From: Parashewanella sp049608225
GTDB lineage: Bacteria > Pseudomonadota > Gammaproteobacteria > Enterobacterales > Shewanellaceae
Assembly (NCBI GenBank): GCA_049608225.1
Contig: JBMYXI010000001.1
Span: forward strand, 1-64,000
Direction of reading: 5' to 3'
Length of the DNA: 64,000 nucleotides
The notes under the pieces: model-generated
Seen by the model: the letters and a program-made list of their open reading frames with translations, nothing else
Databases searched by the model: none
Told to the model about the DNA's origin: nothing
Shown: piece by piece, positions 18,517 through 27,948 of the stretch
Layout: each line of letters opens with the position of its first letter
Numbering within the stretch: the first letter of the stretch is position 1
Position numbers and translations under genes: made by a program

Positions 18517-19428
18517 TTATTTAGAGAACAAAAACGGTAGCACGCGTAAGTCCAAATGCTTGATGCTCATGTCAGCCAATTGACTGACTTTTTCTTTGGC
18601 ATGATAAGCAATGCCCAAATCAGCTTGTTGCAACATTGGAATATCATTAGCACCATCACCAATAGCGACACATTGACTGTGTTCAATATCAAATTGCTTT
18701 GCTAACTTAAGCAATACATTAGCTTTATATTTAGCATCAACAATGTCGCCTTGTAATTTCCCAGTCAGCTTGCCACTTTCTATCACTAAGTCATTAGCAA
18801 ATGCTGCGTCTAAATTCAGCTGTAATTTAAGGGATTCCACAAAAGGAATGAAACCACCTGACGCCAACGCCACTTTCCATCCGTAAGACTGAAGTTCAGC
18901 AATCATTTCTGTGAGTCCAGACATGAGTGGCAGCTTCTGGCAAAGCTCAGTAATAACATCAGCAGGCAAACCTTTTAATGTTGCAACTCGCTCACGCAAA
19001 GCCTGTTCAAAATCCAGCTTCCCCTGCATTGCCTGCTCTGTCACTTCTGCAACTTGATCACCCACACCAGCAATTTTTGCCAGCTCGTCAATACATTCCA
19101 TCTCGATGGCAGTTGAATCCATATCCATCAATAACAAACCTTGTTGTTCGAGTTTAGGAAGCGATTTATCAATGACATGAACATCAATATCACTATGTTG
19201 TTTTATCGCGTCAAGATCAGAGTCTAATAATGGATCGGTAAATGACAATTCAATACCAGAAAGTGTGCTTTGCCGCTCAAGCTGACAAATAGCGTAATCA
19301 GTAGTCCGTCGCTGTAACCATAAGTGAATGTTCTGTTCTGCCGAAGAAGTGGCATAAATCAACCTCAAACGATGAACATGATCCGTGGGAGCACACCCTT
19401 CTACATATTTAACCATATTATTCACCAT
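18517..19428 (-). CDS. serB: Phosphoserine phosphatase
   Basis: The 303-residue HAD-family enzyme hydrolyses phosphoserine, the last step of serine synthesis. The C-terminal two thirds carry motif I DMDSTAIEMECIDELA, the motif II serine region (VALASGGF) and motif III/IV GDGANDIPMLQQADLGIAYH. The N-terminal ~80 residues are a divergent ACT-like regulatory region, as in enterobacterial SerB. It is transcribed away from the tonB remnant. Confidence 0.95.
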   Translation of the reverse strand: MVNNMVKYVEGCAPTDHVHRLRLIYATSSAEQNIHLWLQRRTTDYAICQLERQSTLSGIELSFTDPLLDSDLDAIKQHSDIDVHVIDKSLPKLEQQGLLLMDMDSTAIEMECIDELAKIAGVGDQVAEVTEQAMQGKLDFEQALRERVATLKGLPADVITELCQKLPLMSGLTEMIAELQSYGWKVALASGGFIPFVESLKLQLNLDAAFANDLVIESGKLTGKLQGDIVDAKYKANVLLKLAKQFDIEHSQCVAIGDGANDIPMLQQADLGIAYHAKEKVSQLADMSIKHLDLRVLPFLFSK

Positions 19429-19499
19429 GACATTACCGCCCCATAGAAAAACCTTTGAATCTTCGCCTTCATATATATAACATTCAGTTAACGAATAAA

Positions 19500-19687
19500 A
19501 TGGAAATACTCAAAAAGGAAAAAGTTTATTTCGCTGCGTTATTATCAGCAGTTATTTCCTTCAATGGCTTTTCACAACCAACCACTGGCAAGCACTTAAA
19601 GGATGGCGTTATGCCCCCAAATTCGAAAAAGGTAAACCTGTGGAATTTGAAGCTAAAGTCACTTTGGATTTTTCATTAAATAAATAG
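19500..19687 (+). pseudogene. Remnant of a tonB-type gene
   Basis: Two reading frames together resemble a shortened TonB-family protein. One frame, from ATG 19500, gives a signal-peptide-like start (MEILKKEKVYFAALLSAVIS). Another frame, from about 19580 to the TAG at 19685-19687, reads NHWQALKGWRYAPKFEKG and then KPVEFEAKVTLDFSLNK, which is the classic end of a TonB C-terminal domain. The frames differ, and the length (under 65 codons) is too short for the family. I read it as a deleted and frameshifted relic. A weak GC hairpin follows at 19701-19721. Confidence 0.65.
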
Positions 19688-19781
19688 CCCTGATACTCTA
19701 GCCGCCACAAAAAGTAGCGGCATTTTCAGCTTATCGCGGCAAAAATCATTAGAAAAGATAAATAACTGCAAATAGAAAAAG

Positions 19782-20078
19782 TTAAAATACTTGCTGTTTC
19801 TCTAACTTTCTTGCAGTTTTATTTTTAAAGTTTTTACCACGTTCAATGCATTCAATAACATCTTTTATCCGCACTCGATCAGAGCCTTGAATAACGATTT
19901 TCGTTACAGGTAAATTGACTAGCCGCGCTCTTGCCTGAGATTTTTTCCAACTGAAATATAGCAACTGCTTTCCTGCAGTGGTATCTAAATAACATTTATA
20001 ATCAACATATTCATTTGAAAACGATGCAAAACTTATGCAGCTAAAGCCTACTATAACTAGCCATTTAATTTGATTCAT
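19782..20078 (-). CDS. tapY2: TapY2-type small protein of the type IV pilus operon
   Basis: The 98-residue protein has a signal peptide (MNQIKWLVIVGFSCISFASF) and a mature part beginning NEYVDYKCYLDT, with KDVIECIERG near the end. This matches the short TapY2 family found at the end of pilY1-pilE operons in Shewanella-like bacteria. Its role is unknown, but it is presumably periplasmic and linked to pilus function. The ATG at 20078 overlaps the pilE stop codon (ATGA), indicating translational coupling. An in-frame upstream start would fall inside pilE and remove the signal peptide from the N terminus. Confidence 0.75.
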   Translation of the reverse strand: MNQIKWLVIVGFSCISFASFSNEYVDYKCYLDTTAGKQLLYFSWKKSQARARLVNLPVTKIVIQGSDRVRIKDVIECIERGKNFKNKTARKLEKQQVF

Positions 20079-20497
20079 TTCCAACATCCTTGAGGTGCTT
20101 TTACCCCTGCTGAGTTTATTGTGATCGTTGGGCAATCTGTATCTCGCCTTGACTGTACCCCTTTTGGGGTGGCGGTGATCAGATAAGTACCATTCGTTAC
20201 CGTTACATCAACATCGTATAGCTTGTTTTCTACTTCAAAAGGGTCAGCGTTTAATCCGAGTTTAGTCATATCCCCAGTGTAGACTCGATGATCTAAATAA
20301 TATTGTTCTTCTAAGCTAGAAATGTGAACAAGCGCAGCCAACGCATCCCCGCGTGCGCCTTCAGCGATATGTTTAACATAAGATGGGTAAGCTATTGATG
20401 CTAATATGCCAATGATAGCAACGGTTATCATTAATTCGATTAACGTAAAACCGATATTTCTTGTCGCTACTTTTTTGTACTTATTAATCTTCAACAT
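20075..20497 (-). CDS. pilE: Type IV minor pilin, PilE type
   Basis: The 140-residue prepilin has a short positively charged leader and the type III cleavage/methylation site G-FTLIELMITVAIIGILASI. The globular part ends with two cysteines near the C terminus (DTDCPTI...GCWK), as in minor pilins that form a disulfide loop. It is last but one in the operon, overlapping pilY1 by 14 bases and tapY2 by 4. PilE-type minor pilins help prime pilus assembly together with PilV, PilW, PilX and PilY1. Confidence 0.9.
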   Translation of the reverse strand: MLKINKYKKVATRNIGFTLIELMITVAIIGILASIAYPSYVKHIAEGARGDALAALVHISSLEEQYYLDHRVYTGDMTKLGLNADPFEVENKLYDVDVTVTNGTYLITATPKGVQSRRDTDCPTITINSAGVKAPQGCWK

Positions 20498-23400
20498 AAT
20501 AATAAATCCGTTTTGCGGTTAAGCCACCACCAACGCAGCGATTATCACCTGGCGGACAACCATCCTTGATCACACCAACTTGTTTTTGCAAAAGATCAGC
20601 CGCTGCACCAATACCAATTAAATAAAGTCTGCTTGGATCATTGCCATTGGGCGGAATAACTAACTGTGGTGTGTCAGGTACTCTTTCACTCATTTCATAA
20701 AATGTATGACGATAAGCTCTCAATCCACGATGTAATTCGAAGCCATACAAACGACCAGCACCACTAATTAAGCATTGGTTACCAGTGGTACTGCCACTGT
20801 TACCAGGCACATAAGATGTAAAAAATACTCGACCAGAAATAATTGCAGCAGCAGCTAAACTCTTCTCTCCATCACCAGTGAAATTGTAAAACCAGCCTCG
20901 TTTCGCACTAAAGGCTATCTTTTGCGCCTCGCTCGTTGGAGGTGTTGAAGTGACATCGTATAGATCTGCTTGGGTCAGAGTGGCTGGCGCAGGATGAGCA
21001 GCACTTCCAAAAGAGCGAGTGACCACATTCCTATCTTGCAGAGTGTAAAACATGTCATGGCGACTTTTATCCAGTGGACTCGGCCGACTGCCTGAACCGA
21101 CAACGACAGCATCGTACGGTATGTCGCTATTTACCACGCGCGTTGTCGTTGTACTACCAACAGTTTCTGTTTCGCGTGATACATTCGTTATCATCGTTTG
21201 CGCAACGGTCGGTGCTGAGAAAAAACGTCTGTCCGTTGCCTGAGTCGTTCCGCCAAGCGCTGCGAATTTAAATGCGCTCCATGTTGTTTTATCTTCAGAT
21301 GGCAAGTCCATTCGCCAAATATTTGCCCCCGTATCCGTTGCATAAATACGATCGGTATGTCCATCACCATCACTGTCGAGCAAAGCAACTTGATTAGGAA
21401 TACTGTCAACTAACCCAGACATAGTCGTGCGACTTGTCGCATCTCCACCAACGCCAAAGAAATGGATCAAAGCGCCGGTATCTGCATCAACAATATACAC
21501 ACCTCTTCCCTCGGTATCATCCCGCCCGATCGCTCGGCCATCTTTGGCTACTGGCGAGTAACCTGCACCAAAAATTAATACGGGTTTGTTGGTGTCCGCA
21601 CCACGTTTAATAGTTGTGACTATCGGTTGCGACCAAGTTTGCCCTAATTCTGAAAAACCCGGCGTTGATTTATTAATTTTCCATTTAAAACTGGGAGAAT
21701 CAGGATTAGTGATATCCAATGCATAATAGGATTTTCCACCTCGACGCATCCCAAAGAACAACCACACTTTTTCCAATGCACTTGTGCCCTTTTTGATGTA
21801 TGCAACGGGTGATGCATCAAGACCATATACAGAATGCACTCCCGATGGTACGTTGGCACGTAATTCACGAATATTAGGCAACAACTCATACGGCATAAAC
21901 GCCCATGATTCTGATACAGAAGAGCTTGCAGAGCCAGTCGCATCAACATCTTTGAACATATGCATGAAACCATGATTGGTGCCCATTAAAATTCGAATAT
22001 CTGGCGATGTTTCACTGCCAAAATCGATCGCAAGCGGTTTAGAGTGAAGGGGATCGCCCAATACGTCCGCTCGCATTTCTGTTCGATTACCATTTTCATT
22101 ATCATCATCCACGTCTTTGCCTATCGCCCATTGAAATGTACTTTCAAGCTGTGCTGACGACACCCCCATATATGTCGCTAATGCCGCTTCACTGCCAGCT
22201 TTAGCTTGGGCATTGTTTTTTGTAAAAGGCGTCAAGCCCGAACCAAAATCTCCGTATAACACTCTGCTAGTAGTGCCGCGCAGTGCTTCAAGCACGCCCC
22301 CAAGTTTGACATCATTACCATCACCAGAATTGGAGTTCGGGCATGTTGCGGCAGATGTCCAAATTGAACACGAGGACGATTTAATATTGCCGTCACTGCC
22401 AATGGCGGCATTACCGTTTTTATCTAAAATTGTACCGTTACCATCTACGGTAAATTTCTTCAGGTTACCGGTCCATCGTGCCCCTTCATTTGGAAAAAAC
22501 ATCGCATAGTAAACCGCACTGTGTGTTTGGGTTCGGTCAAAATTGTTACTGGCAATGGAAGGTGAGGTAAAGCTGGCATTGGTTTTCAAAATTTCAGACA
22601 CTGCACTTTGCAATGATGCTTGTAACTCGTTAGCATCCAACGCACTGAAGTAGCGACCACCGCCACGCTTAGCCGTTTCTCGTAATAACGGCTCCGCACT
22701 AGCGGCTCCCGAGCTAAAGCCGATAGTGAACGTTTTAACTCGTTGCTCACCACCGATACTACTATTAATATCATGAGAGTTCATGTACCCAGCAAGCGCA
22801 GGTAAAAAGCTGGTTTCATTTCTTCTGGTATAACCATTATAAAAATCAAAACCATCCGCAGCCGAAACGCCAGGAAGGCTTTTAACCATATCATCTGCGG
22901 CGCCGTCAAATGTCGGTTCACCATCTGTAATCAAAACAACGTAAGCGTTTTCTTTGCAATTGGTGCTATTTAAAGGGGAAAGGTAATTGGCACCGCTAAT
23001 GACTCTGCTATCTTTTCTCGGTGATAAATTACGTTCATTTTGATTGCCGAATAATACTTGGCCACCTGAATAATACCGATAAGCCTCATAAAGGCTTTCA
23101 CATAAGGGTGTCCAAGTATTGTGTTGTAACACTGCGACTGTACTAAGTAGTGAAGAGCGAGTGCTAGTATCATTCGCAATAATACCATTGATGATCCGCC
23201 CACCATCATTATTACTGCCATCACTATTATCATTGAACACCTCTAACCCAAAGTCTACGCCGGGCGTAGTCACAATGATGTCTTCAATCGCACGTTTTGC
23301 AATATTTAAGCGACTTGTGTATGTATCTGCCAACGAATTATCGTGATACCAATTAACATAGTTTTCTGTATACAAAGTAATGGGTCTGCCAATACCAATT

Positions 23401-24002
23401 TCAGTCAGTTTCGAACGGTCAATCGCAGCAGTAATATCTTCAGAGCTTGAAGTACTACTCACGCGCGCGAATTGACTTGGTGATTCAGGGCTACCTTCAC
23501 CATCCACGGGAAAACCAGATGGAAAATTACTGCCGTTGTCGGGGTTACGGTTCTCAATATCATCATAACAATCGATAACAGAAACCGTTCCCGCATTTCC
23601 TAATGGTAATTCATCCCAGCTGCCACTGCGTCCTGAAAATTTATACTCACGAATAAAACCAGTAAACATTCCAAAATCGCGTAAATAGCGCTGAGACGTT
23701 GCACATGCATTTACGGCATTGGTAAACTGTTGTTGACTGGTTAGATTGGGTACATCTGCGGCACTGATCGAATAATAAAGCTTGGTTGAATTATTAAGGG
23801 TATCGTTACGAGGATAGAAAGGTTTCACTTGCATCTGAGTCCACATACTTCCAGACGTATCAAAAATAATGAGAACTTTAGGCCTTGCCCCCGTTCGAGC
23901 TGAAGACTCAGTAACATAGAGCTCAGTATCATCAGCAAATGTGCTTGCAGCCATCACAGTTAGCGCAGCCATAAGTCCGAACAATAGCTTTGAAGTATTC
24001 AT
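20484..24002 (-). CDS. pilY1: PilY1-type pilus tip adhesin
   Basis: The 1172-residue protein begins with a signal peptide (MNTSKLLFGLMAALTVMAAS). The N-terminal half has a von Willebrand A-like domain with an MIDAS motif (IIFDTSGSM). The C-terminal half is the PilY1 beta-propeller, with GTNHGFMHMF and the calcium loop DSDGDGHTDRIYATDTGANI followed by WRMDL. PilY1 promotes pilus extension and adhesion and senses surfaces. It is 2 bases downstream of pilX and overlaps pilE. The long N-terminal half is typical of PilY1 from Shewanella-like organisms. Confidence 0.93.
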   Translation of the reverse strand: MNTSKLLFGLMAALTVMAASTFADDTELYVTESSARTGARPKVLIIFDTSGSMWTQMQVKPFYPRNDTLNNSTKLYYSISAADVPNLTSQQQFTNAVNACATSQRYLRDFGMFTGFIREYKFSGRSGSWDELPLGNAGTVSVIDCYDDIENRNPDNGSNFPSGFPVDGEGSPESPSQFARVSSTSSSEDITAAIDRSKLTEIGIGRPITLYTENYVNWYHDNSLADTYTSRLNIAKRAIEDIIVTTPGVDFGLEVFNDNSDGSNNDGGRIINGIIANDTSTRSSLLSTVAVLQHNTWTPLCESLYEAYRYYSGGQVLFGNQNERNLSPRKDSRVISGANYLSPLNSTNCKENAYVVLITDGEPTFDGAADDMVKSLPGVSAADGFDFYNGYTRRNETSFLPALAGYMNSHDINSSIGGEQRVKTFTIGFSSGAASAEPLLRETAKRGGGRYFSALDANELQASLQSAVSEILKTNASFTSPSIASNNFDRTQTHSAVYYAMFFPNEGARWTGNLKKFTVDGNGTILDKNGNAAIGSDGNIKSSSCSIWTSAATCPNSNSGDGNDVKLGGVLEALRGTTSRVLYGDFGSGLTPFTKNNAQAKAGSEAALATYMGVSSAQLESTFQWAIGKDVDDDNENGNRTEMRADVLGDPLHSKPLAIDFGSETSPDIRILMGTNHGFMHMFKDVDATGSASSSVSESWAFMPYELLPNIRELRANVPSGVHSVYGLDASPVAYIKKGTSALEKVWLFFGMRRGGKSYYALDITNPDSPSFKWKINKSTPGFSELGQTWSQPIVTTIKRGADTNKPVLIFGAGYSPVAKDGRAIGRDDTEGRGVYIVDADTGALIHFFGVGGDATSRTTMSGLVDSIPNQVALLDSDGDGHTDRIYATDTGANIWRMDLPSEDKTTWSAFKFAALGGTTQATDRRFFSAPTVAQTMITNVSRETETVGSTTTTRVVNSDIPYDAVVVGSGSRPSPLDKSRHDMFYTLQDRNVVTRSFGSAAHPAPATLTQADLYDVTSTPPTSEAQKIAFSAKRGWFYNFTGDGEKSLAAAAIISGRVFFTSYVPGNSGSTTGNQCLISGAGRLYGFELHRGLRAYRHTFYEMSERVPDTPQLVIPPNGNDPSRLYLIGIGAAADLLQKQVGVIKDGCPPGDNRCVGGGLTAKRIYYYVED

Positions 24003-24004
24003 AG

Positions 24005-24442
24005 TTAATTTCCTGACAACACTTGCTGTTCAATGCCGGCGACTATAATTAAACGACCCAGATCACCTCTTCCATAGCTTGCAGCACTGCTCACTTGAAT
24101 TTTTCGGCAACTGATATTTTTTGCTGAATTGGCGTAGGAGCTTCGTCCACAATTAGTATCACCAGCAGCCAATGTTGTTATCGTATGTGTAACTTTTAAA
24201 GCGGCATCGGTTTCAATTCTCTTTGCGGTTAAATCCGTTAACATAGGTTTTCCTTGATACTTTTCAACGAAACTCGCTTGTGAGCCTTGAGCATGTGCAA
24301 TGGCTTCTAACCGTTCAGCCCCTGCACCTGCCATTTTGATCGACTGAATCGAATTCGTTGCCAGTGATACACCAATAATGGTCATTAATATCAACACCAC
24401 TAGCGCAAAGAAAAGGACGACGCCTCGTTGCTTTTTCATCAC
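24005..24442 (-). CDS. pilX: Minor pilin-associated protein PilX
   Basis: The 145-residue protein starts MMKKQRGVVLFFALVVLILM, the hydrophobic PilX/PilW-type N terminus, in which the usual glutamate at +5 is not evident. The rest is a short globular domain with two cysteines. It lies between pilW and pilY1 with gaps of 9 and 2 bases, which fixes the identity better than sequence alone. It contributes to the pilus-priming minor pilin complex. Confidence 0.85.
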   Translation of the reverse strand: MMKKQRGVVLFFALVVLILMTIIGVSLATNSIQSIKMAGAGAERLEAIAHAQGSQASFVEKYQGKPMLTDLTAKRIETDAALKVTHTITTLAAGDTNCGRSSYANSAKNISCRKIQVSSAASYGRGDLGRLIIVAGIEQQVLSGN

Positions 24443-24451
24443 AACCCTCCT

Positions 24452-25450
24452 CTACTGATTTGCGACTAAATTTTCCAGCGATACTGTAGTCATCATAACT
24501 TTGCGTCGGTAATGATCATTCTTCGCCGCGATAGTTAACCCACCTAACTTATAAACAATGTTATTAGTGTAATTCCGATCGGGCTCGATCGCTCTGACAA
24601 GAATAAAGACTTGTAATGCGATAATACGTTTCGATTGTGAACCATCCCAAATAACTTCTGGAACGTTATTTGCTGAAATAAAGCTGTCGACCCTAGAGTC
24701 ACCATTATTATCCACACCATATAAAAACCGCATCTGCTCTATGCCTTCGACAAGTTGCTCATCACCGCCACCATTGCCTAGCATATTTAGCCCCACTAAA
24801 CGTCGCCTTCTCAATGATGGCACTCCATCTTGAGTTCGAATGTAATACACATGATGCTTATACTCCCAATAGCGAACGTTGGGTAAATTGGGTGCTGCTT
24901 GGCTTCCCATAAAGAAGGTTGCTTGACTGGCAGTGGTTGCAACATAGTGCCTGTTTGCAACATTGGGGGCAGTGGTGGTTAAGTTACTTAGCCGCTTGAG
25001 TTGTAACACATCGGTATCAATATCAACAGAAGATAAGCAAGTGATACCCGTTATGGACGAGCCATTGCTATAGCCCCATAATGCACGAAATGGAATACTG
25101 CCTGTTTTTGGATAACTGGCATTATTGGTGCCCTCACCAATACAATCATTTGCAGTACTCATTGTCGGAGAAATCACGCTAGCATTGCTGCCAATGATCA
25201 AACTTTGTTTTGTCGTGTCTCCCCAAAAACCTGTTTGGCTAATATCTCTTTCTAAAATTGATAACGCGATACGACCATTTTCTTGTAACTGATTAAATTG
25301 GCTGGTTGTGGTCACATTAGTAACCGACATCCTTAGCATAGTGAACAAACCAAGAGTCAAAAATAGGCTGATCACCAATGCTACCATCAATTCGACCAAT
25401 GAAAATCCATGATGCAAATGTATTAAACCTACTTTCACAGTCATTTTCAC
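24452..25450 (-). CDS. pilW: Minor pilin PilW
   Basis: The 332-residue prepilin-like protein has the N-terminal motif HHGFSLVELMVALVISLFLT, with cleavage after G and glutamate at +5. The large globular domain, at this length, is typical of PilW. It is the second gene of the pilV-pilW-pilX-pilY1-pilE-tapY2 operon, 6 bases after pilV. PilW is part of the minor pilin complex that starts pilus assembly at the inner membrane. Confidence 0.9.
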   Translation of the reverse strand: MKMTVKVGLIHLHHGFSLVELMVALVISLFLTLGLFTMLRMSVTNVTTTSQFNQLQENGRIALSILERDISQTGFWGDTTKQSLIIGSNASVISPTMSTANDCIGEGTNNASYPKTGSIPFRALWGYSNGSSITGITCLSSVDIDTDVLQLKRLSNLTTTAPNVANRHYVATTASQATFFMGSQAAPNLPNVRYWEYKHHVYYIRTQDGVPSLRRRRLVGLNMLGNGGGDEQLVEGIEQMRFLYGVDNNGDSRVDSFISANNVPEVIWDGSQSKRIIALQVFILVRAIEPDRNYTNNIVYKLGGLTIAAKNDHYRRKVMMTTVSLENLVANQ

Positions 25451-25456
25451 TCCAAG

Positions 25457-26023
25457 CTAACGGATCACCGTCACAACAGCATACATTCGACGCTGAACGC
25501 CAGCATCACCACAAGCAGGAACATTCGTATAATGAGCCGTTGCACCGTCACTTAATTTACGGATGCCTTTCCAAGTAATTGCAACCGCAACATCTCTACC
25601 ATTGATGGTGATACAAGCTGTAGGTGTATCCAAACCTCCCACATCTCTACTGCCTTCCTTTTCAGCGCTGCCCTTTAACATTTGCTCCCATTGAAACAAA
25701 TCTGCTGATCTCATAGTTACGGAATCACAATTACTGGTCAATTGATCGCATAAGGAAGTGGGTTGAGTTAACACGCCAGTATAAGTACCTGCATAGCCTG
25801 CAAGCCCATCACGATTTAATTTCATTCGATTAAGAATATCATGGGCCAAATAAGCGGCTTGTGTTTGCTGATAAGATTCAAAACTGCCTTGTTTGGCAAT
25901 CAAGTGCAAATTGAAGATCCCGATCAAACCGATCACTAAAATAACCATAGCAACCAACAACTCGATAAATGAACTCCCTCGCTGCTTTGATCGAAAAAGC
26001 GTCAAAAGTTTTAACTTCGTCAT
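25457..26023 (-). CDS. pilV: Minor pilin PilV
   Basis: The 188-residue prepilin has the N-terminal motif RGSSFIELLVAMVILVIGLI, with cleavage before S/F and glutamate at +5, followed by a GIFNLH segment typical of PilV. It is the first gene of the operon; the promoter should lie in 26024-26553. In many relatives a fimT/fimU gene precedes pilV, but none is present here. Confidence 0.9.
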   Translation of the reverse strand: MTKLKLLTLFRSKQRGSSFIELLVAMVILVIGLIGIFNLHLIAKQGSFESYQQTQAAYLAHDILNRMKLNRDGLAGYAGTYTGVLTQPTSLCDQLTSNCDSVTMRSADLFQWEQMLKGSAEKEGSRDVGGLDTPTACITINGRDVAVAITWKGIRKLSDGATAHYTNVPACGDAGVQRRMYAVVTVIR

Positions 26024-26513
26024 TTTACTGACTCTAAAATTAACATTAATGACAACAGATCACCGTGTATATTTATGATTCTGCAACGATGGTAGTTGAT
26101 ATTTCAAGCAACGACAAACCTGTCAAGATGTTCACTTAAGACTAAATTAAGCGTGTTGAAGATACATTTAATTAGAACATGAGTGTTATTAGACAGTATG
26201 TAACCCATCTAAAATCATTTAACTGTTACCAAGCCTAACCTTTACCAATTTGTGCCAAAAACCAACATCCGACATCAACCTAGCAATGCCAATAATTAAG
26301 TTAACGGGCTTGCAACAATAACCCAAATAACAAGTATTACTATGTTATTCAGTTCTAGTTCGATCGCTTATTAATACTGTGTCGATACTAAAGGCGTGCT
26401 TCAGTACACGACTCGTTTTTGACCGCCAATTAATACCAAGTCTGGATTCAAATGTATTAGGGGGAATTTTGAAGGAAATGTTTGAAAAAAGGGTTGTAGC
26501 GGATCAGAAAATG
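26024..26513. other. Gene-free stretch between pilV and ispH
   Basis: About 490 bases without a credible reading frame. It must contain the pilV operon promoter on the minus strand. I see no tRNA, no insertion sequence and no GspH/FimT gene fragment. A small RNA or a decayed gene cannot be excluded by eye. Confidence 0.6.
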
Positions 26514-26540
26514 AATAAAGAGGCATAACGCCTCTTTATT
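26514..26540 (-). terminator. Intrinsic terminator of the murJ-ispH block
   Basis: An 11-base perfect stem (AATAAAGAGGC / GCCTCTTTATT) with a five-base loop ends 14 bases after the ispH stop codon. It has T-rich sequence on the minus strand. It probably terminates the long murJ-ribF-ileS-lspA-fkpB-ispH transcript. Confidence 0.85.
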
Positions 26541-26553
26541 CAAAATAGACCGA

Positions 26554-27531
26554 TTATCTAAGCTCGGCAGGGACAGCAAAGACAGTATCTTCTTCACGCC
26601 CTTCGACTTCAGTTACAATGCTAGGCGCCAGCTCGGAAATAGCTTCGACGACTTGTTGAACCAGTACTTCAGGCGCTGATGCACCTGCAGTAACTGCGAC
26701 CTTTTTCACACCAACAAACCATGTTGAGTCAATATCATCAGCATTATCGACCAGATAAGCTTCTATTCCAGTTTTTTCAGCCAACTCACGCAACCGATTT
26801 GAGTTAGAGCTATTCTTTGAGCCAACCACTATCATCAAATCAGCATCTGAAGACATATTACGCACCGCATCTTGGCGATTCTGCGTGGCATAGCAAATAT
26901 CATCTTTTCGTGGACCTTCGATTGCTGGAAACTTCACTTTCAACGCATCAATAATGTCTAAGGTATCATCAACAGAAAGCGTTGTTTGAGTCACGAAGCA
27001 GAGATTTTCAGCATCATTCACTTCGAGTTTCATCACATCTTCAGGCGACTCAACCAAGTAAACACCACCATCAGCATTATCGTACTGACCCATAGTGCCT
27101 TCGACTTCAGGGTGTCCTGCATGGCCAATTAAGATACATTCAATTCCCTTACGGCTTGCACGAGTTACTTGCAAATGCACTTTAGTCACTAGCGGGCAAG
27201 TCGCATCAAAGACCTTAAGACCACGATTTTTTGCCTCTTTACGAACCGCTTGAGAAACACCGTGAGCACTAAATATGACGATGCTATCATCAGGAACCTG
27301 ATCCAGTTCATCAACAAAAATGGCGCCACGATTTTTCAAGTTCTGTACCACATAACGGTTATGTACCACTTCATGGCGCACATAAATAGGTGGTTCAAAT
27401 AGTTCCAGTGCACGCTCAACAATGCTAATTGCTCTGTCTACGCCAGCACAAAAGCCACGAGGGTTTGCCAGCATAATATCAAGACCTTGTTGGCCTTCGA
27501 CTTGAACGTCTATCTGATCTGATGATTGCAT
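26554..27531 (-). CDS. ispH: 4-hydroxy-3-methylbut-2-enyl diphosphate reductase
   Basis: The 325-residue iron-sulfur enzyme makes IPP and DMAPP in the last step of the MEP isoprenoid pathway. The three cluster cysteines are visible in PRGFCAGVDRAI, DATCPLVTKVH and DDICYATQNRQ. VVGSKNSSNSNRL forms part of the substrate pocket. It starts immediately after the fkpB stop, in the conserved lspA-fkpB-ispH order. Confidence 0.97.
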   Translation of the reverse strand: MQSSDQIDVQVEGQQGLDIMLANPRGFCAGVDRAISIVERALELFEPPIYVRHEVVHNRYVVQNLKNRGAIFVDELDQVPDDSIVIFSAHGVSQAVRKEAKNRGLKVFDATCPLVTKVHLQVTRASRKGIECILIGHAGHPEVEGTMGQYDNADGGVYLVESPEDVMKLEVNDAENLCFVTQTTLSVDDTLDIIDALKVKFPAIEGPRKDDICYATQNRQDAVRNMSSDADLMIVVGSKNSSNSNRLRELAEKTGIEAYLVDNADDIDSTWFVGVKKVAVTAGASAPEVLVQQVVEAISELAPSIVTEVEGREEDTVFAVPAELR

Positions 27532-27948
27532 TTAAAGCACCTGCATAACTTCAATATCAAAAGTAACTGCGTGTCCTGCTAATGGGTGATTCAAATCAAC
27601 GGTCACTGAATCACCTACCACATCACGAACAATACCTGGAATTTCGCTGCCACCTGGCCCCGCAAAACTGACAATAACACCTTGCTCAAGTGTCATATCT
27701 GCTGGAAATCGCGTTTTATCCATATGATGAATACCATCTGGATTCGATTCGCCAAACGCGTCAACAGCTTGCAAAGTAAATTTGTGCTTATCACCCACCG
27801 TTAAATTAACTAACTCTTTTTCAAAAGCAGGGCTCAAGCTGCCGTCGCCGATATTTAATCGTGCGGGTTTTCCCGATGCTTTGGTGCTGTCAGCGGTTGA
27901 ACCATCTTCTAGCATAACTTCCATATGACAAATAAATGCTTGAGTCAC
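27532..27948 (-). CDS. fkpB: FKBP-type peptidyl-prolyl cis-trans isomerase (FkpB/SlpA)
   Basis: The 138-residue single-domain SlyD-like FKBP contains LNIGDGSLSPAFEKELVNL and VDLNHPLAGHAVTFDIEVM. The NHPLAG motif and an insert-in-flap region are typical of this subfamily. It assists cytoplasmic protein folding. It abuts lspA and ispH with no intergenic space, as in E. coli. Confidence 0.93.
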   Translation of the reverse strand: MTQAFICHMEVMLEDGSTADSTKASGKPARLNIGDGSLSPAFEKELVNLTVGDKHKFTLQAVDAFGESNPDGIHHMDKTRFPADMTLEQGVIVSFAGPGGSEIPGIVRDVVGDSVTVDLNHPLAGHAVTFDIEVMQVL

